Assembly: GCA_036785325.1 (NCBI GenBank)
Contig: JAXIVH010000161.1
Span: forward strand, 283,550 to 347,549
Reading direction: 5' to 3'
Length of the DNA stretch: 64,000 bases
Source: Urophycis tenuis
Lineage: Eukaryota > Chordata > Actinopteri > Gadiformes > Phycidae
Both the position numbers and the translations under genes were made by a program. Within the stretch, counting starts at the first letter, position 1. Every line of letters begins with the position of its first letter. Positions 23,115 to 33,852 of this stretch are shown piece by piece. The notes beneath the pieces were generated by a model, which did not search any database, had not been told where the DNA came from, and was given only the letters and a program-made list of their open reading frames with translations.

Positions 23115-23732
23115 CTATGTGAGGCTAGAGACAGGCAGTTCCAGGGCCCCATGCCCATACAAGCCGATATTGCTGAGGCAACGGGGAAGACCAAGCCACT
23201 TCTTGATGTAAGAGCTGACTGTCCTCTCCAGCTTCTCGACTTTGGTCATGGGGATCTCATAGACTGTTAAAGGCCACATCAGGCGGGGGAGCAATCCAAA
23301 CTGCAGACACCACAGTTTCAACTTGCCAGGAAGCAAGGTCTTGTCGATGCTGGCAAGGCCTTTGATGGTTTCTTCTCTCAGCTGATCGCTCTGGTCTGAG
23401 TCTTTGAGGTTCTCGTTGTACCAGCGCCCTAGGCTCTTAACGGGTAGCTCTGACACCAATGGAATGGGTATATCCTTGATGTAGAACCTCTGGTCCACAA
23501 CTTTTCCTCAAACGATGGATATGCTCCTGGATTTGCTTGGTTTCAGCTTCATCCTTGCCCATGTGATGTTGTTATGAAGCTTCTCTAACAGCCGTTTTCT
23601 GCATGCAATGGTGGATGTTAAGGTGGTCATGTCATCCATGTAGGTGCGAATGGGAGGTAGACGCTGTCCACACTGCAGACGTTCACCTCCTACAACCCAC
23701 TTGGAAGCTCGGATGATCACTTCCATTGCCAT
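23115..23732 (-). pseudogene. LINE reverse transcriptase palm/thumb fragment
   Basis: Minus-strand frames 23508-23732 and 23115-23498 encode the second half of the reverse transcriptase. They show AMEVIIRASKWVVGG, then the catalytic TYMDDMTTLT motif, WARMKLKPSKSRS, and a thumb region with KSLGRWYN and KWLGLPR. The N-terminal half of this domain is found across the BEL insertion at 32962-33756 and ends GCTISPLAFTMA. A frame change near 23505 breaks the protein. Confidence 0.85.
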
Positions 23733-24164
23733 TGTACTGACTAAGTCCTAAACGAAGTCTAGTACTGGTTGCTAATATGGCAGAATTAAGTTTAGACGTG
23801 CGCCCAGTGCGCTCGAACATAGCAAACGGAGAGTTCAGTAATTTTACAATGATCTCGCAGGTTTATTTTCTTCATGTAGCATACAGCGGTACATACAGCA
23901 ATAACTTTAACTCATAATATATAACCAAAATAACAAACCGAATTGCACACCACAAAGGCACATAAACACATAGCACATAGCATATACTACAGCGACACCG
24001 GCACAGTCGAAAACTGTTTGCTTCCCAAACTTAGCAACACCTGTGTCTTAGTTTCCTCTAGGTTAAATGGCCTACCTGCCTGACCCGAGGTCGGCTGAGC
24101 CACAAAACACATACAGCCCCCTAGTGGCACAGGGCAAAATTACATGAAATAATACAGAAATAAT
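23733..24164 (-). repeat. BEL 3' LTR
   Basis: 432 bp, starting TGTACTGAC on the plus strand and ending AGAAATAAT. It matches 32546-32961 over its whole length, with two extra short insertions (about 9 and 7 bp). Confidence 0.93.
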
Positions 24165-24885
24165 GGATGCGGAACTGGATGCGGAACGGCTGCAGATTCG
24201 CTCCGCTGCGGAAAGGTTGCGTACTTCAACTCCATCAACACACACTGGTTCCGTCCGTGCTCCGCTCCGTTGCGGGTCCGCCTGTTGTGACAGCTGTCCG
24301 AGGGCGCACGAGATCTCGCGAATTGACGCATAATCACGCGATATAACCGGACGAGAACCACAAAGCATTTACAATGTTTTTGAGTCCATTCCATAGTCAG
24401 GAGTAGAAGAAGATTGTTATCCTTGTAAAAAGGATTTGACTGGTCAAAAATCACTGGGTAATTTTGAACACCCATAATTAGACACTCTTCATCCATGGTG
24501 TCGAGGTGAAAAGCCGCCTCGAACCTGACCTGTTGACTTCAGGTCTGTCCCCGCTCATTATGACGTATTAAATTGGTGAAATATGATCCGCTGAGAACCA
24601 GAAGTATTTTATTTTGAAAATAAGTTGGATGTTTTATTTTGTATCTGTGCACGACTTCCCGCTCGAACGAGTCGAATTTGATGCGCCGTGCTCCGGCGTC
24701 CGTCAAAAATAGAAGCTCTGCGTATCGTTTGCGAGGGCTGGCGGATGACGGAGCCGTTCCGCACCCACGACGCAGCGGACCCGGAGTCAGTGGACGCTCA
24801 CACGTTGATTATAATGGATACGTATCGGCTCCGCCGCCACAGCGGAGCGGATCTGCAGCCGTTCCGCATCCAGTGGAAATGAGCC
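24165..24885. mobile_element. TIR DNA transposon fragment in BEL integrase/3' end
   Basis: Inverted repeats ACTGGATGCGGAACGGCTGC (about 24174-24193) and its complement (about 24855-24874) bound a 0.7-kb insert. The right end finishes GGAAATGAGCC followed by TTAA. The left tip is missing and replaced by LTR sequence with a duplicated GGATGCGGA, so the left terminus was lost in a rearrangement. TTAA suggests a piggyBac- or Kolobok-like element. No transposase is present. Confidence 0.6.
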
Positions 24886-24887
24886 TT

Positions 24888-25300
24888 AAGGCTTCTTGCA
24901 GCTCCCTTTCTGCACCCACAAAGTTGGTGCCATTGTCGGATCTCAAGTGCGAGACTTGTCCTCTTCGACAGATGAACCTTCGCAATACGTTGATGCACGA
25001 GTCTGTGTCAAGAGAATAGGCCACTTCCAGGTGCACGGCCCTGCTTGTCATGCAAGTGAAAACTACTCCATATCTTTTGACGATGCTACGCCCTCTTTTC
25101 ACGTCAACTGGTCCAAAGTAATCTACGCCAACGTTAGTGAACGGCGGTAGATCAGGAACTACTCTCTCTTCTGGCAGATTTTTTGCTCACTGGTTTTTCC
25201 ACCATGGAGCTTACAGATGAGGCATCTTGATATGATCTTCCTCACTGCAGTAGGTCCACTTGGGGGATCTCTCTTGCTGGCAAAAAGCGATTATGGAGGT
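24888..25300 (-). pseudogene. BEL integrase core fragment
   Basis: Minus-strand translation shows RYGVVFTCMTSRAVHLEV followed by SDNGTNFVGAERELQEA. These are the integrase core around the second catalytic Asp (DNGTN) of BEL/Pao elements. Upstream (25105-25300) the zinc-binding and first-Asp regions are recognisable but frame-disrupted. The C-terminal part after ELQEA is cut off by the TIR element at 24885. Confidence 0.85.
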
Positions 25301-25306
25301 TTCAGC

Positions 25307-25979
25307 CTACAAGAGATCTTCCAGCATCACCTTCTGATTCCCAAGTGATCTTGAGAAAGCTTGCATCTCCTTTTGTACATCCAATCTTGCTGTTCCAGTA
25401 GCACTGATGTTTGCAAGCTCCAACTCTTTTCTTTTATTATTCAGTTTAAGCTGAGTTCTTTTCAGCTTAATGAGCCACGCAACTGCAACCTTCAATCTTT
25501 GCCAATCAGAGAAATGGGTCATCAGTTGCGATGTGGCATTGGTGTCAACAAGTATTGCATTGACCGTCAGATTTCTCTTTACTTCTGGGTCATCGGCAGT
25601 GACACTTGTATCCACAGGAAATGTTGGCCACGTTTCTTCAGGTTCCCGTAGGAATTCCGGGCCTTCCATCCATCTTTGCTTCACAAGATCTTCTGCCTTC
25701 AATCCACGAGAAGCATCGTCGGCAGGGTTCAGGGATGTGGGAACATACCTCCACTGCTCAACTTCCGAGTTGTCCCTGATGGTGGTTACCCTGTTTGCTA
25801 CAAAGGTTTGAAATCTTTGGTCCTCATTCTTTATGTACTTAAGAACTGATGTGCTGTCAGTCCAAAAGCAGGTCTTCTTCAGTGGAAGCTGGAGCTCCGA
25901 TTGAAGCGTCTTGTTCACTCGTACTGCAACAACGGCAGCGGTGAGCTCTAAACGGGGAATGGTGACAGGCTTCATGGGG
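25307..25979 (-). pseudogene. BEL RNase H C-terminal part and integrase N-terminus
   Basis: An open frame starting just left of the hAT element reads PMKPVTIPRLELTAAVVAVRV, FWTDSTSVLKYI and ADDASRG. These are hallmarks of the RNase H domain of BEL/Pao polyproteins (TDS holds a catalytic Asp). It then runs into the linker and N-terminal integrase (HFSDWQRLKVAVAWL). The N-terminal RNase H residues (FADAS) lie on the other side of the hAT insertion, at 27262-27849. Confidence 0.88.
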
Positions 25980-25987
25980 GCCACCCT

Positions 25988-27253
25988 CAGGGGCGGTTTC
26001 TCGTATGTGCGACATGTGCGGTTGCACAGGGCGGCATCTTTGGGGGGGCGGCATCGGAGGCACGCCAATTTTTATTTATTTTTTTTGGGACGAGCGCCTA
26101 TGCTGCCCAGACATCATGCCAGTGCATGATTTGATTGATAACATGGGCACCGATAGGTTTTCTAATGCCCATCTCATTGTGGGGAGTGTGTGCGCCCTCC
26201 GTTTGGTGCAGATCCGCCCTACCGCTGTGCTGGTCTCACACACACAACCTGAAGGGGAAGGGGGAGGGGGAGGGGGGCGCGCGATTCAGGCCTTCTCCCT
26301 TGCTGCAGCGGGCATCTAATGGCATCTAATAATGCAACAGGCTACCATAAGTTAATCACGGCAGTTATTACACACGTTTGGATTTGGGCATGCCTCAGAC
26401 TCATGGTGTGTGAGCGGTATCGGAGCGACACTGGAGCGAAACAGAGCGGCCGCTCCGGCGTCTAAATAAAAAACCGTTCCACGCTCCAGCAACATTCCAT
26501 CCGCTCCTCGCTCGCTCGCTCGCGCTCTGCTCCGCTCACTAGCTCTGGCCTGGACTCATTTCACCTAGTCAAATAGACTTCACTAGCAGCCCAATAATAT
26601 GCCAACACAGGTGGGCTGTAGCGTTTAATAGAAGGGGAAATCCTCGCGGCTGGTTTGGCTCCCCAACGTCCTGTTTCCCCCCGTCGCCATGGCAAGGCGT
26701 CCTCGCGACCCCCCGCCCCCCCCCCCAGCTGCGCGCTTGACAGTTCACTAGTAGTATAAAGGCTCAGCGCTGTGTTTTAGTCATTTTTGTATAAATGCTT
26801 TCTGAAAACTCCTCAACCCCATTTAGTATGACACATTGTGTCATCAACATTCATGGCAGTACCAGCAGTTTGTAAGTAATTTGTCAGTAATTGATATGTC
26901 ATAAATTGGTTCTCAAAATTCACCAGATTGATGCATTTAAATGAAATCTACTGAATTTTTTCTCCCGGGGGGGCATGCCCCCGGACCCCCCGAGAGGATT
27001 GCGAGCCCCCCACCAATCCTGTGGGAAACACTTCTGTTTGTCTTATTTTAACTTCAGTGTGACTATGTTATTATGGCATAATGTGCATATATTTATATAT
27101 CTGTTTTATTTCCGTATGGTTCTGACAAGAGTTTTTACAATAAAATACATTATTGTACAATCCTAAACCTAAATGAACGGGTTTGACTTTTGGGGTGGGG
27201 GGTGCCGGGTGGGGGATTCGCACAGGGCACCAAACAGGCTAGGACCGCCCCAG
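25988..27253. mobile_element. non-autonomous hAT DNA transposon, 1266 bp
   Basis: Terminal inverted repeats CAGGGGCGGT (25988-25997) and ACCGCCCCAG (27244-27253) are flanked by an exact 8-bp direct repeat, GCCACCCT (25980-25987 and 27254-27261). This is the hAT signature. Removing the element and one repeat restores the BEL RNase H frame. No transposase frame is visible inside. The interior has GC-rich, G/C-homopolymer and short GCTCGCTC repeats. Confidence 0.92.
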
Positions 27254-27261
27254 GCCACCCT

Positions 27262-27849
27262 GGCTTTGCCAAATAGGAAGGCAACATGAACCCTCTCTTC
27301 CATGTTCTGCATTCTCAGGTAAGTAGCTGTACCATAGCCGTTCTCGCTCGCGTCGGCGAAGTGATGCAATTGGGCGCTGACAGTCCTCCCAAATCCTTCA
27401 GGCTTCACACATCTGTGGATCTTGAAATATGCCACCTTCTCAAGATCTGTCAGCCATTTGTTCCACTTCTGCTGGAAAGCTGGAGGTATCGGATCGTCCC
27501 AATCACGCTTTGTCCTGCATAACTCCTGCAACAGCAGCTTGGCGGGGAGTACTAGAGGTGCTAGGAATCCCAATGGATCGTAGACGGAACTGATGATGGA
27601 CAGCATGCCTCGCTTGGTTGGTGGCTTCTCCTTGACTTTCAATTTGAATTTGAAAGAGTCCGTCTCGATACACCACTGCAAGCCCAAAGCTCTGTCCAAC
27701 GGCAGCTTATCCCTGTCCAGATCAAGCTCATGCAGGTTCTTGGACTTGAGATCCTCTGGGAGGCGTTGAAGCACTTCTCGACTGTTACTGATCCACTGAG
27801 TGAGGGTGAAACTTCCTTTGCTGCAAATGGTTGTAAGGTTCTTAACCAT
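27262..27849 (-). pseudogene. BEL reverse transcriptase connection and RNase H N-terminus
   Basis: The minus-strand frame shows LGLQWCIETDSF, KRGMLSIISSVYDPLGFLAPLVLPAKLLLQ split into its two usual parts, DWDDPIP and HHFADASENGYG. These are conserved after the reverse-transcriptase palm in BEL/Pao elements. FADAS carries the first RNase H catalytic Asp. The frame is cut at 27262 by the hAT element and upstream by a stop near 27850. Confidence 0.9.
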
Positions 27850-28731
27850 TGGTCACTGCATCCTCTACAGAGGGCATACTTTTCAATAGATCATCTATGT
27901 AGAAGTTTCGGTTGACCGTTTCGATCACTTCGGTTGGAAAGTTGGCCTGGTTGTCTGGTTGGCAACACTGGGTGATGAAACCGCTCCAAATAAATGGACA
28001 GTCATGCGATGCTCTACAAGATCTTGCTCCAGGTTACCTTGAGGCCACCATAAGAATCTTAAGTATTCCCGGTGTTCCTCTGCCACTTTAACCTGGTGGA
28101 ACATAGCTTTTATGTCCGCCATTATGGCCACTTGTTCCTGTCTGAACCTCATAAGAACTCCAAGTAACGAGCTGGTGAGATTCGGTCCTTGCAAGAGCTG
28201 ACTGTTGAGTGAGATCCCTTTGTACTCTGCTCCACAGTTAAAGACCACTCGTAGCTTTCCCTTCTGTGGATGGTACACGCCGTGGTGCGGGATATACCAC
28301 ACCTTTCCTGTTGGCGTTTCAAACTGATGCTGCGGCACTTCTTCGGCATAGCCATTTCTAATGACGTCGGCAAGAAAGTTGTTGTACTCCTCATGAAAGC
28401 TTGCGTCTTTCTGTAGTCTCCTTTTCAGACCACGAACACGTTGCATAGCAACACTGAGATTGTTCGGCATCAAAACATCTTTCCCTTTGAAAGGCATTTT
28501 AAATGTGTAGTGTCCATTTTGAAGCTGAGCAGAGCTTTCCATTATCTCCACAAATTTCTTTTCTTCCCTTGACATTTCTTCCTGTTCTGCAGAAGCTCGC
28601 TCATTGAAGTCGTAGTTGTACTGGCTGGTTAACAGTTCTTCAATTCTGTCAATGGCGATTCTGTTGGCATAAACTGAAGGGTTGTCACTTCCACAGTTGC
28701 TACTTCCCCTAGGGTCTATCTTCACCTTCAC
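27841..28731 (-). pseudogene. BEL reverse transcriptase, fingers and palm (frame-broken)
   Basis: From 28731 the minus strand encodes a linker, then WYIPHHGVYHPQKGKLRVVFNC split over the fingers, LNSQLLQGPNLT and MADIKAMFHQVKV (the first catalytic Asp). A frame change follows near 27950, and NFYIDDLLKS (the catalytic YIDD box) appears at about 27876-27905. A segment between protease and this linker is missing, and the usual SP.CAN motif is altered to SPSVAN. Confidence 0.9.
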
Positions 28732-29146
28732 GACTGTTAATCACCTCCCAAGGCTCCATCAACTTGGAGGCGTTTGTGCCAATTAACAGGTCAACATCAG
28801 CGTTTATGTGGGGAATCTTTACACCCTCTAAATAAGGCCACTTTCTCAGCTCCCTTTCACTGATTATGTTTGCTGTAGAGACAGGCATCTCTTTCTGGGT
28901 ACACACTTTGGGAAGTGGATAGAAGCACTCACCAGAAAATCCTGAAATCTCAAGACTGTCAACAACAGAGCTTTCTACTGCGTTATTATGGCCCAAGGTG
29001 CGGATATGAATCTTAAATTTGCGTCCTTCCAAGTTCAACTTGTCAATGAGTGTCTTGGTGCAAAAAGTTCCTGTACTCCCTGGGTCCAGAAACGCATAGG
29101 TTTCAATAACCTTATTTCCCTTGGAGCACTTCACCTTAACAGGCAA
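28709..29146 (-). pseudogene. BEL aspartic protease region
   Basis: The minus-strand frame contains AFLDPGSTGTFC, the BEL-type protease active site (D-P-G-S in place of D-S/T-G). This is followed by LGHNNAVESSVV and VDLLIGTNASKLMEP, the flap and C-terminal wing with the conserved LIG. The frame ends where it meets the reverse-transcriptase linker with an apparent deletion. Confidence 0.88.
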
Positions 29147-29275
29147 AATAGGAAGAATTCCATTGCAGTGACCAGCCCCTGTAAGACCACAAGCAGAGGC
29201 TAATGTACAGCTGTCAGAAGTATTTTGACTGCTCAGTATTCCTCTGATCCTTCCGAGTAGCCCTTTCCTTCTCTC

Positions 29276-29455
29276 CTATGTGCAAAACACTGGGGTGCAT
29301 TCGGTTGCACTTTTTGCATGTGATGTGCTGTCGCAATTCTTGCTCAAGTGCCCTGTGCACAAGCAACTGAAACACAGACCTTTCTCCTTTAGATAGCCCA
29401 GCTTCCCCCTGTGTGTCTTTCTACCCCGTTTAAAACATTGTTCCAAAACATGACT
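29276..29455 (-). pseudogene. BEL gag zinc-knuckle (nucleocapsid) fragment
   Basis: Minus-strand frame reads LEQCFKRGRKTHRGKLGYLKEKGLCFSC in overlapping parts, then LCTGHLSKNC, giving CFSCLCTGHLSKNC (C-x2-C-x4-H-x4-C). Its upstream part (FISCQYC) lies beyond the solo-LTR insertion at 29460-30004. Downstream, the frame runs into a stop before the protease. Confidence 0.85.
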
Positions 29456-29459
29456 ACTG

Positions 29460-30004
29460 TTATGCTCAGAAGCAACGAGTAGCCAAATGTGCCAGGTACC
29501 CCAGAGACAAAGACCCAATAGACAAGACAGTGACTGCACTTAGGCTATTATTGGAGTTATGTCTGTGGAAGTAGGGACGGAGCCGTCCAAGGAGGGAAGG
29601 GGGAAGTCCAGGGAGAGGTGAGAGGGTAGAGGTTCCACTGGGAGGTTAGGCGGGGGTGTGGGTAAGGAGGCTGGGAGGCGTTGATGGAGCTGGGAGATAC
29701 TGGGTTTACAGAGGGAGCCTGGAACACAAACAGAGGAGAACAGGGTTAGCAGAGACCAAACAACAGTCAGAGCTATGCAAAAACTCAGTAACTTGGAATA
29801 TACTGCGAGGACACAGCCGGCTAAACTGACCACAATAGTCAACGTTCAAGCAACGGGCACCCCCTCTCAGCCTCTTCTTATACTCGGGTCTTGATGGCGA
29901 TGTGGAGCAGCTGGGCTGATTGGCATTGCCAGCACCTGTGCTGGGCTGATTGGCTGTGCAGGCTGCCGGCTGATGGAGAGCCCCAACAATTACCAGCAGC
30001 ACAA
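29460..30004 (-). mobile_element. solo LTR-like insertion in BEL gag
   Basis: 545 bp bounded by TACTG (29455-29459 and 30005-30009), a 5-bp direct repeat. With two bases of the repeat included, it reads TG...CA in LTR fashion. On the minus strand it has a TATAAGAAGAGG-like promoter region. No protein domain is present. It resembles Ty3-type fish LTRs, but the family is not assigned, and the repaired frame is imperfect with this boundary. Confidence 0.6.
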
Positions 30005-30009
30005 TACTG

Positions 30010-32137
30010 GCAGGAAATAAAATCCGTCTTTGTCACTTTGTTCTGAGCCATTTCTTTATTGTCACCATCTGGTTTACTGCATTCATCCTCATTCTTGTGA
30101 GCATCTGCTTTGTTTCCATCCTCAATGACCATCTGTGTTGCAAAGCTGTTTCTTCTCAGCTGTGGTTTCACCTGTAACTTACTTGCTTTTGCAGCTCCTT
30201 TGATAAAAGGTGAAGTGTCTTGTATGTCACCAAAGACTGGATCTGAAGTGATTCTGACCTGGCACTTCACAATGTCTGAGAACCGTGCTCTTCGACCAGT
30301 TCTCTCCAGTATCTCACATGCCTTTGCTCTCCACTTGTCTCTTATACGGAAGCTTCTGACTCAGTATTTTCATATTTGCTGGCATATTAAGTTCCTCTAA
30401 GTACTGAAGATCCTCCATAGCGTTGGAACACTCCCGGAGGAAAAGTCCATAAGCTTTGAGGGCTTTGGGGTCCTCAGCCTTGATACTTGGCCATCCTATG
30501 ACCTTCTCCATGTAGGCTGCTGTTATCTTGAAATCATTTCCAAAGTGCTCCTTGAGCAACTTTTTGGCAACAGCAAATCCTTTATCTGCAGTCATATGAA
30601 GGCATCTGCGAACAATATCCCTTGGCTGCTCCCTAGTGAATTGCTCAAGATAATACAAACAGTCTCCTTTACAGCTGGTCTTTGCTTCCACGCAGTGCTC
30701 AAACGCCTTCATAAATGTGTTGAACCTTAGAGGATCTCCATCATAAATTGGAATTTCTCGGCGTGGCAGCAGTTGTGACGTTTGCATTTGAACAAGGAGA
30801 GCTGTTATGTCATTCTGTTCTTGCAGTAGATTGTAGAGACCTGCTGTCTGACTTTGGCCTTGCAGAGGTTGAAACACTTGTTGGCCTAGAGTGGGTTGAA
30901 AGCTTTGACTGAAGGTCGTCTTTGATTGTAACTTAGGAGGTTGAGAGCCTTGACTGACAGTTGGCTTTGGCATGATAGTTGGCGTGGCTAATGGTGGAGC
31001 ATCGCTTTGCAGTGGTAGAGATTCATTGCTTTGCAGTGGTAGAGATGCATTGCTTTGCAGTGGTAGAGATGCATTGCTTTGCAGTGGTAGAGATGCATGT
31101 CGCTGTGAGGGCGGATGCACAAATATTGAGGCCTGTGGATTGAGAGAGGTGAGCGGGAGTTTAGATCTGGCTCCTTTCCTGATGTAGGAAGCCATTCCAT
31201 CAGATTGCCTTGAATGGACGCTGCTACCAACCTGTAGCACTGCTAGCTTAGCAGAAGTGGCAGCTATCTCAGTGTCAAGCTCAAGCTTCTCCCTTTTTCT
31301 CCTCAAGATGAGCTCCTGCTCCTCCAATGCATGCTTATCATTTAAAGCAGCAGCTCGAGCCAAGAGCGCGGCCTGTTCCGCCTCTGCCCTGCGTCTGGCT
31401 GAAGAAGTGGAGGATCTGCTACTTGAGGATCTGCTACTTGAGCCATGGTGCCTTGACTGCACGTTTGAAATGCTGTCTTGAGGTCGAATCTGATCCTCCT
31501 CTTTTTCATCCTTTCCACAAGCAACCTCATTTCCGTTTCCAGCATTGACATCAACAGTTTGAAGATCATCCCTTTCATGTTCCTTTAAAGTGTTGTCAAC
31601 AACCGTAAGTGTTTCTGTTGGTCCAATTACATTTTCACTTTGGAGAGTTTGAGTTTGCTCAGTTTGAGTTTCATTTTGACCCGGCAAATCAACATCATGA
31701 TCATCACCTACCTTGGTAGCTGGAGCTTTAGTGTCATACAACCATTGATTTGTACCCACAATAAACTCATTGATATTTAACATTTTAGCTTGGTAACATA
31801 TTTCATGTTTGTTTGCATCATCAACAGGCAATAAACCCAATAAAGATGTATGCACCTGCTGTATTTTGTCACACAATTCATTGAACCTGTTAAATTCATT
31901 TTCAACCTCATTTACATGCTCTTTATCACCCATCAATTTAGCAGTAGATTATTTTACGCTCGACAGTTTACCAAATTTAGACTTTCTTTCCTTTTCTAAA
32001 CTGCTTATTTTTTCCAACAAAGCTTTGGGTGTTAATTTAACCACGCGTTTTTCAGTTACAGATTTTACCCCTGCACCCACACCAAGTTCAGTCTCAAGGC
32101 CAAGTTTGCCTTTTTCCTCTTCGGCCATAATGACCAC
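30010..32137 (-). pseudogene. BEL gag (two frame breaks)
   Basis: Starts with MAEEEKGKLGLE at 32137 and hits an in-frame TAA at 31949-31951. The same frame continues with MGDKEHVNEVENEFNRFNEL and a coiled-coil, highly charged middle. Four SLPLQSNA-like octapeptide repeats follow (about 31004-31100), then the conserved gag domain (REIPIYDGDPLRFNTFMKAF, the DUF1759 type) to about 30320. A one-base frameshift near 30320 moves the C-terminal part (RFSDI, CQVRITSDPVFGDI) to another frame, reaching the FISCQYC start of the zinc knuckle at about 30010. The product packages element RNA into virus-like particles in active relatives. Confidence 0.88.
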
Positions 32138-32545
32138 GCAAAGTTAATTAGCTTATTAATCAATAAGCCCGCAGAAATAGTTTGTGCTGCGCAACAACTC
32201 GTCTAAACGCGCAAAGTTGATTTTAGACGGTTGCGAGTCTGCTACCAATGCATTGGGTTTACGCGAATGTGTGCACACAAATTACCATGGCCATTCATAA
32301 TATCAGCGCTGATTACCACATACCCCAATCGAGCATTGGCCGGCTTTGATGAATGGTGTCCCGTGTGATGATGCTGGTTTTCCGGTGGGCCTGTAGCTCG
32401 CTCCGGTACAGACAATCAGCAATCGGCAACTCCAAACATTTGCCCACCTCACATCCGTGGTTTCCAAACGAACACCGTTAAATCCACAACAGGTCCGCGT
32501 CCTCTCGATGAACGTTATCCAAATCGAAGCAGTTTTCGATCTAAA
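32138..32545 (-). other. BEL 5' untranslated leader
   Basis: Non-coding leader between the 5' LTR and gag. The bases next to the LTR (TTTAGATCGAAAAC on the minus strand) do not start with the usual TGG of a tRNA primer site. A TTTGGATAACG a little further in may be the primer-binding region. Confidence 0.5.
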
Positions 32546-32961
32546 TGTACTGACTAAGTCCTAAATGAAGTCTAGTACTGATTGCTAATACGGCGGAATT
32601 AAGTTTAGACGTGCGCCCAGTGCGCTCGAACATAGCAAACGGAGAGTTCAGTAATTTTACAATGATCTCGCAGGTTTATTTTCTTCATGTAGCATACAGC
32701 GGCAATAACTTTAACTCATAATATATAACCAAAATAACAAACCGAATTGCTCACCACAAAGGCACATAAGCACATAGCATATACAACAGTGACACCGGCA
32801 CAGTCGAAAACTGTTTGCTTCCCAAACTTAGCAACACCTGTGTCTTAGTTTCCTCTAGGTTAAATGGCCTACCTGCCTGACCCGAGGTCGGCTGAGCCAC
32901 AAAACACATACAGCCCCCTAGTGGCACAGGGCAAAATTACATGAAATAATACAGAAATAAT
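32546..32961 (-). repeat. BEL 5' LTR
   Basis: 416 bp matching 23733-24164 in the same orientation. It is followed immediately by LINE sequence encoding the reverse-transcriptase segment that continues at 23732. Confidence 0.93.
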
Positions 32962-33756
32962 ATGGCTCATACAGCCATGGTGAAGGCTAGTGGGGAGATG
33001 GTACAACCTGCCATTATTCCTATTTCCAGTGACTGATGGTGTGTATTCTGTTGCTTTGACACAGAATTGCAGGTCTTGGAAGTAGTTTTTGACAAGGTTT
33101 GTGATGTTATTTGGGATGTGGAAGAAGTTGAAGGCTGTCCAGATGAGGGAATGAGGGACAGATCCAAAAGCATTGGCTAGGTCCAGGAATAAGACGTGCA
33201 GGTCTCTCCCTTCCCTTTTGGCTGATTGGAGTTCGTGCCATATCATGCTTGTGTGTTGTAAGCATCCTGAGAAACTGGGTATGCCCGCTTTCTGGACCGA
33301 TGTGTCAATCAAGTTGTTTTGTTTCAGGTAGGTTGTCATCCTTTGAGCAACAATGCTGAAGAAGACCTTCCCTTCAACATTCAACAGATTGATCTGTCGG
33401 AATTGGTCGATGTTTGAGGCATCCTTCTCCTTGGGGATTACCACTCCTCCCGCTCCCCGCCAAGCTTTTGGGATGGTCTGTGTCTTCCATGCAACCTTCA
33501 TTTGTCTCCACAAAAATCGCAAGCCGCCTGGGAAATTTTTATACAGCCAGTATGAAACTCCATTTGGTCCTGGAGCTGAAGCTGCCCTTGCCTTCTTTAC
33601 TGCTTTCTTGACCTCACTCCATCTTGGGGGACTGTTGTCCAGCTGGTGTTCTGGTTGAGGCCGTGGTGGCATGTCTGGTGGTAATTTCCTCTGTTCCAGT
33701 CTGTGGCTGTCTGTGTGAGTCATTTTCAGGTGGTCTTCCAATTCCCTCTTTGGCAC
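32962..33756 (-). pseudogene. LINE reverse transcriptase N-terminal half
   Basis: Minus-strand frame with ASAPGPNGVSYWLYKN (fingers), WRGAGGVVIPKEKD, INLLNVEGKVFFSIVAQRM and FLDLANAFGSVPH (palm motif with the first catalytic Asp). An overlapping frame gives IMAGCTISPLAFTMA at the BEL border. The typical QWRPI is read here as FRQINLLN. Continuation with AMEVIIRAS and YMDD is at 23732 downward. Frame changes and stops show it is inactive. Confidence 0.87.
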
Positions 33757-33852
33757 CTTCAGTGACCCGCTCTTTTCCTTTGTGAAGAGTCATTTCACAA
33801 ATCTGAAGGGATCCTTATAGAAGGATGTTCTTGCCCTCTCTTTCCTCTTGCG

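Larger units (their letters stand above)
21689..23732 (-). mobile_element. restriction-like-endonuclease LINE, 3' half
   Basis: Carries the reverse-transcriptase palm and thumb, CCHC finger, nuclease domain and 3' UTR of a non-LTR retrotransposon. The 5' half continues at 32962 beyond an inserted BEL element. The last 75 bases (21689-21765) resemble the element's own 5' UTR, and the 3' end abuts the CT array. It may be a HERO/R4-type lineage, but the clade is uncertain. Confidence 0.85.
23733..32961 (-). mobile_element. BEL/Pao LTR retrotransposon (9.2 kb with nested insertions)
   Basis: Two direct long terminal repeats (432 and 416 bp) enclose gag, protease, reverse transcriptase, RNase H and integrase fragments in the order and with the motifs of BEL/Pao elements, all on the minus strand. 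It sits inside the reverse transcriptase of the restriction-like-endonuclease LINE. Three further insertions (24165-24885, 25988-27253, 29460-30004) and several stops or frameshifts have inactivated it. By eye the LTRs differ by about eight substitutions and two small indels, so the element is not very old. No clean 5-bp target duplication is visible: the flanks are GCCAT and ATGGC. Confidence 0.92.
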
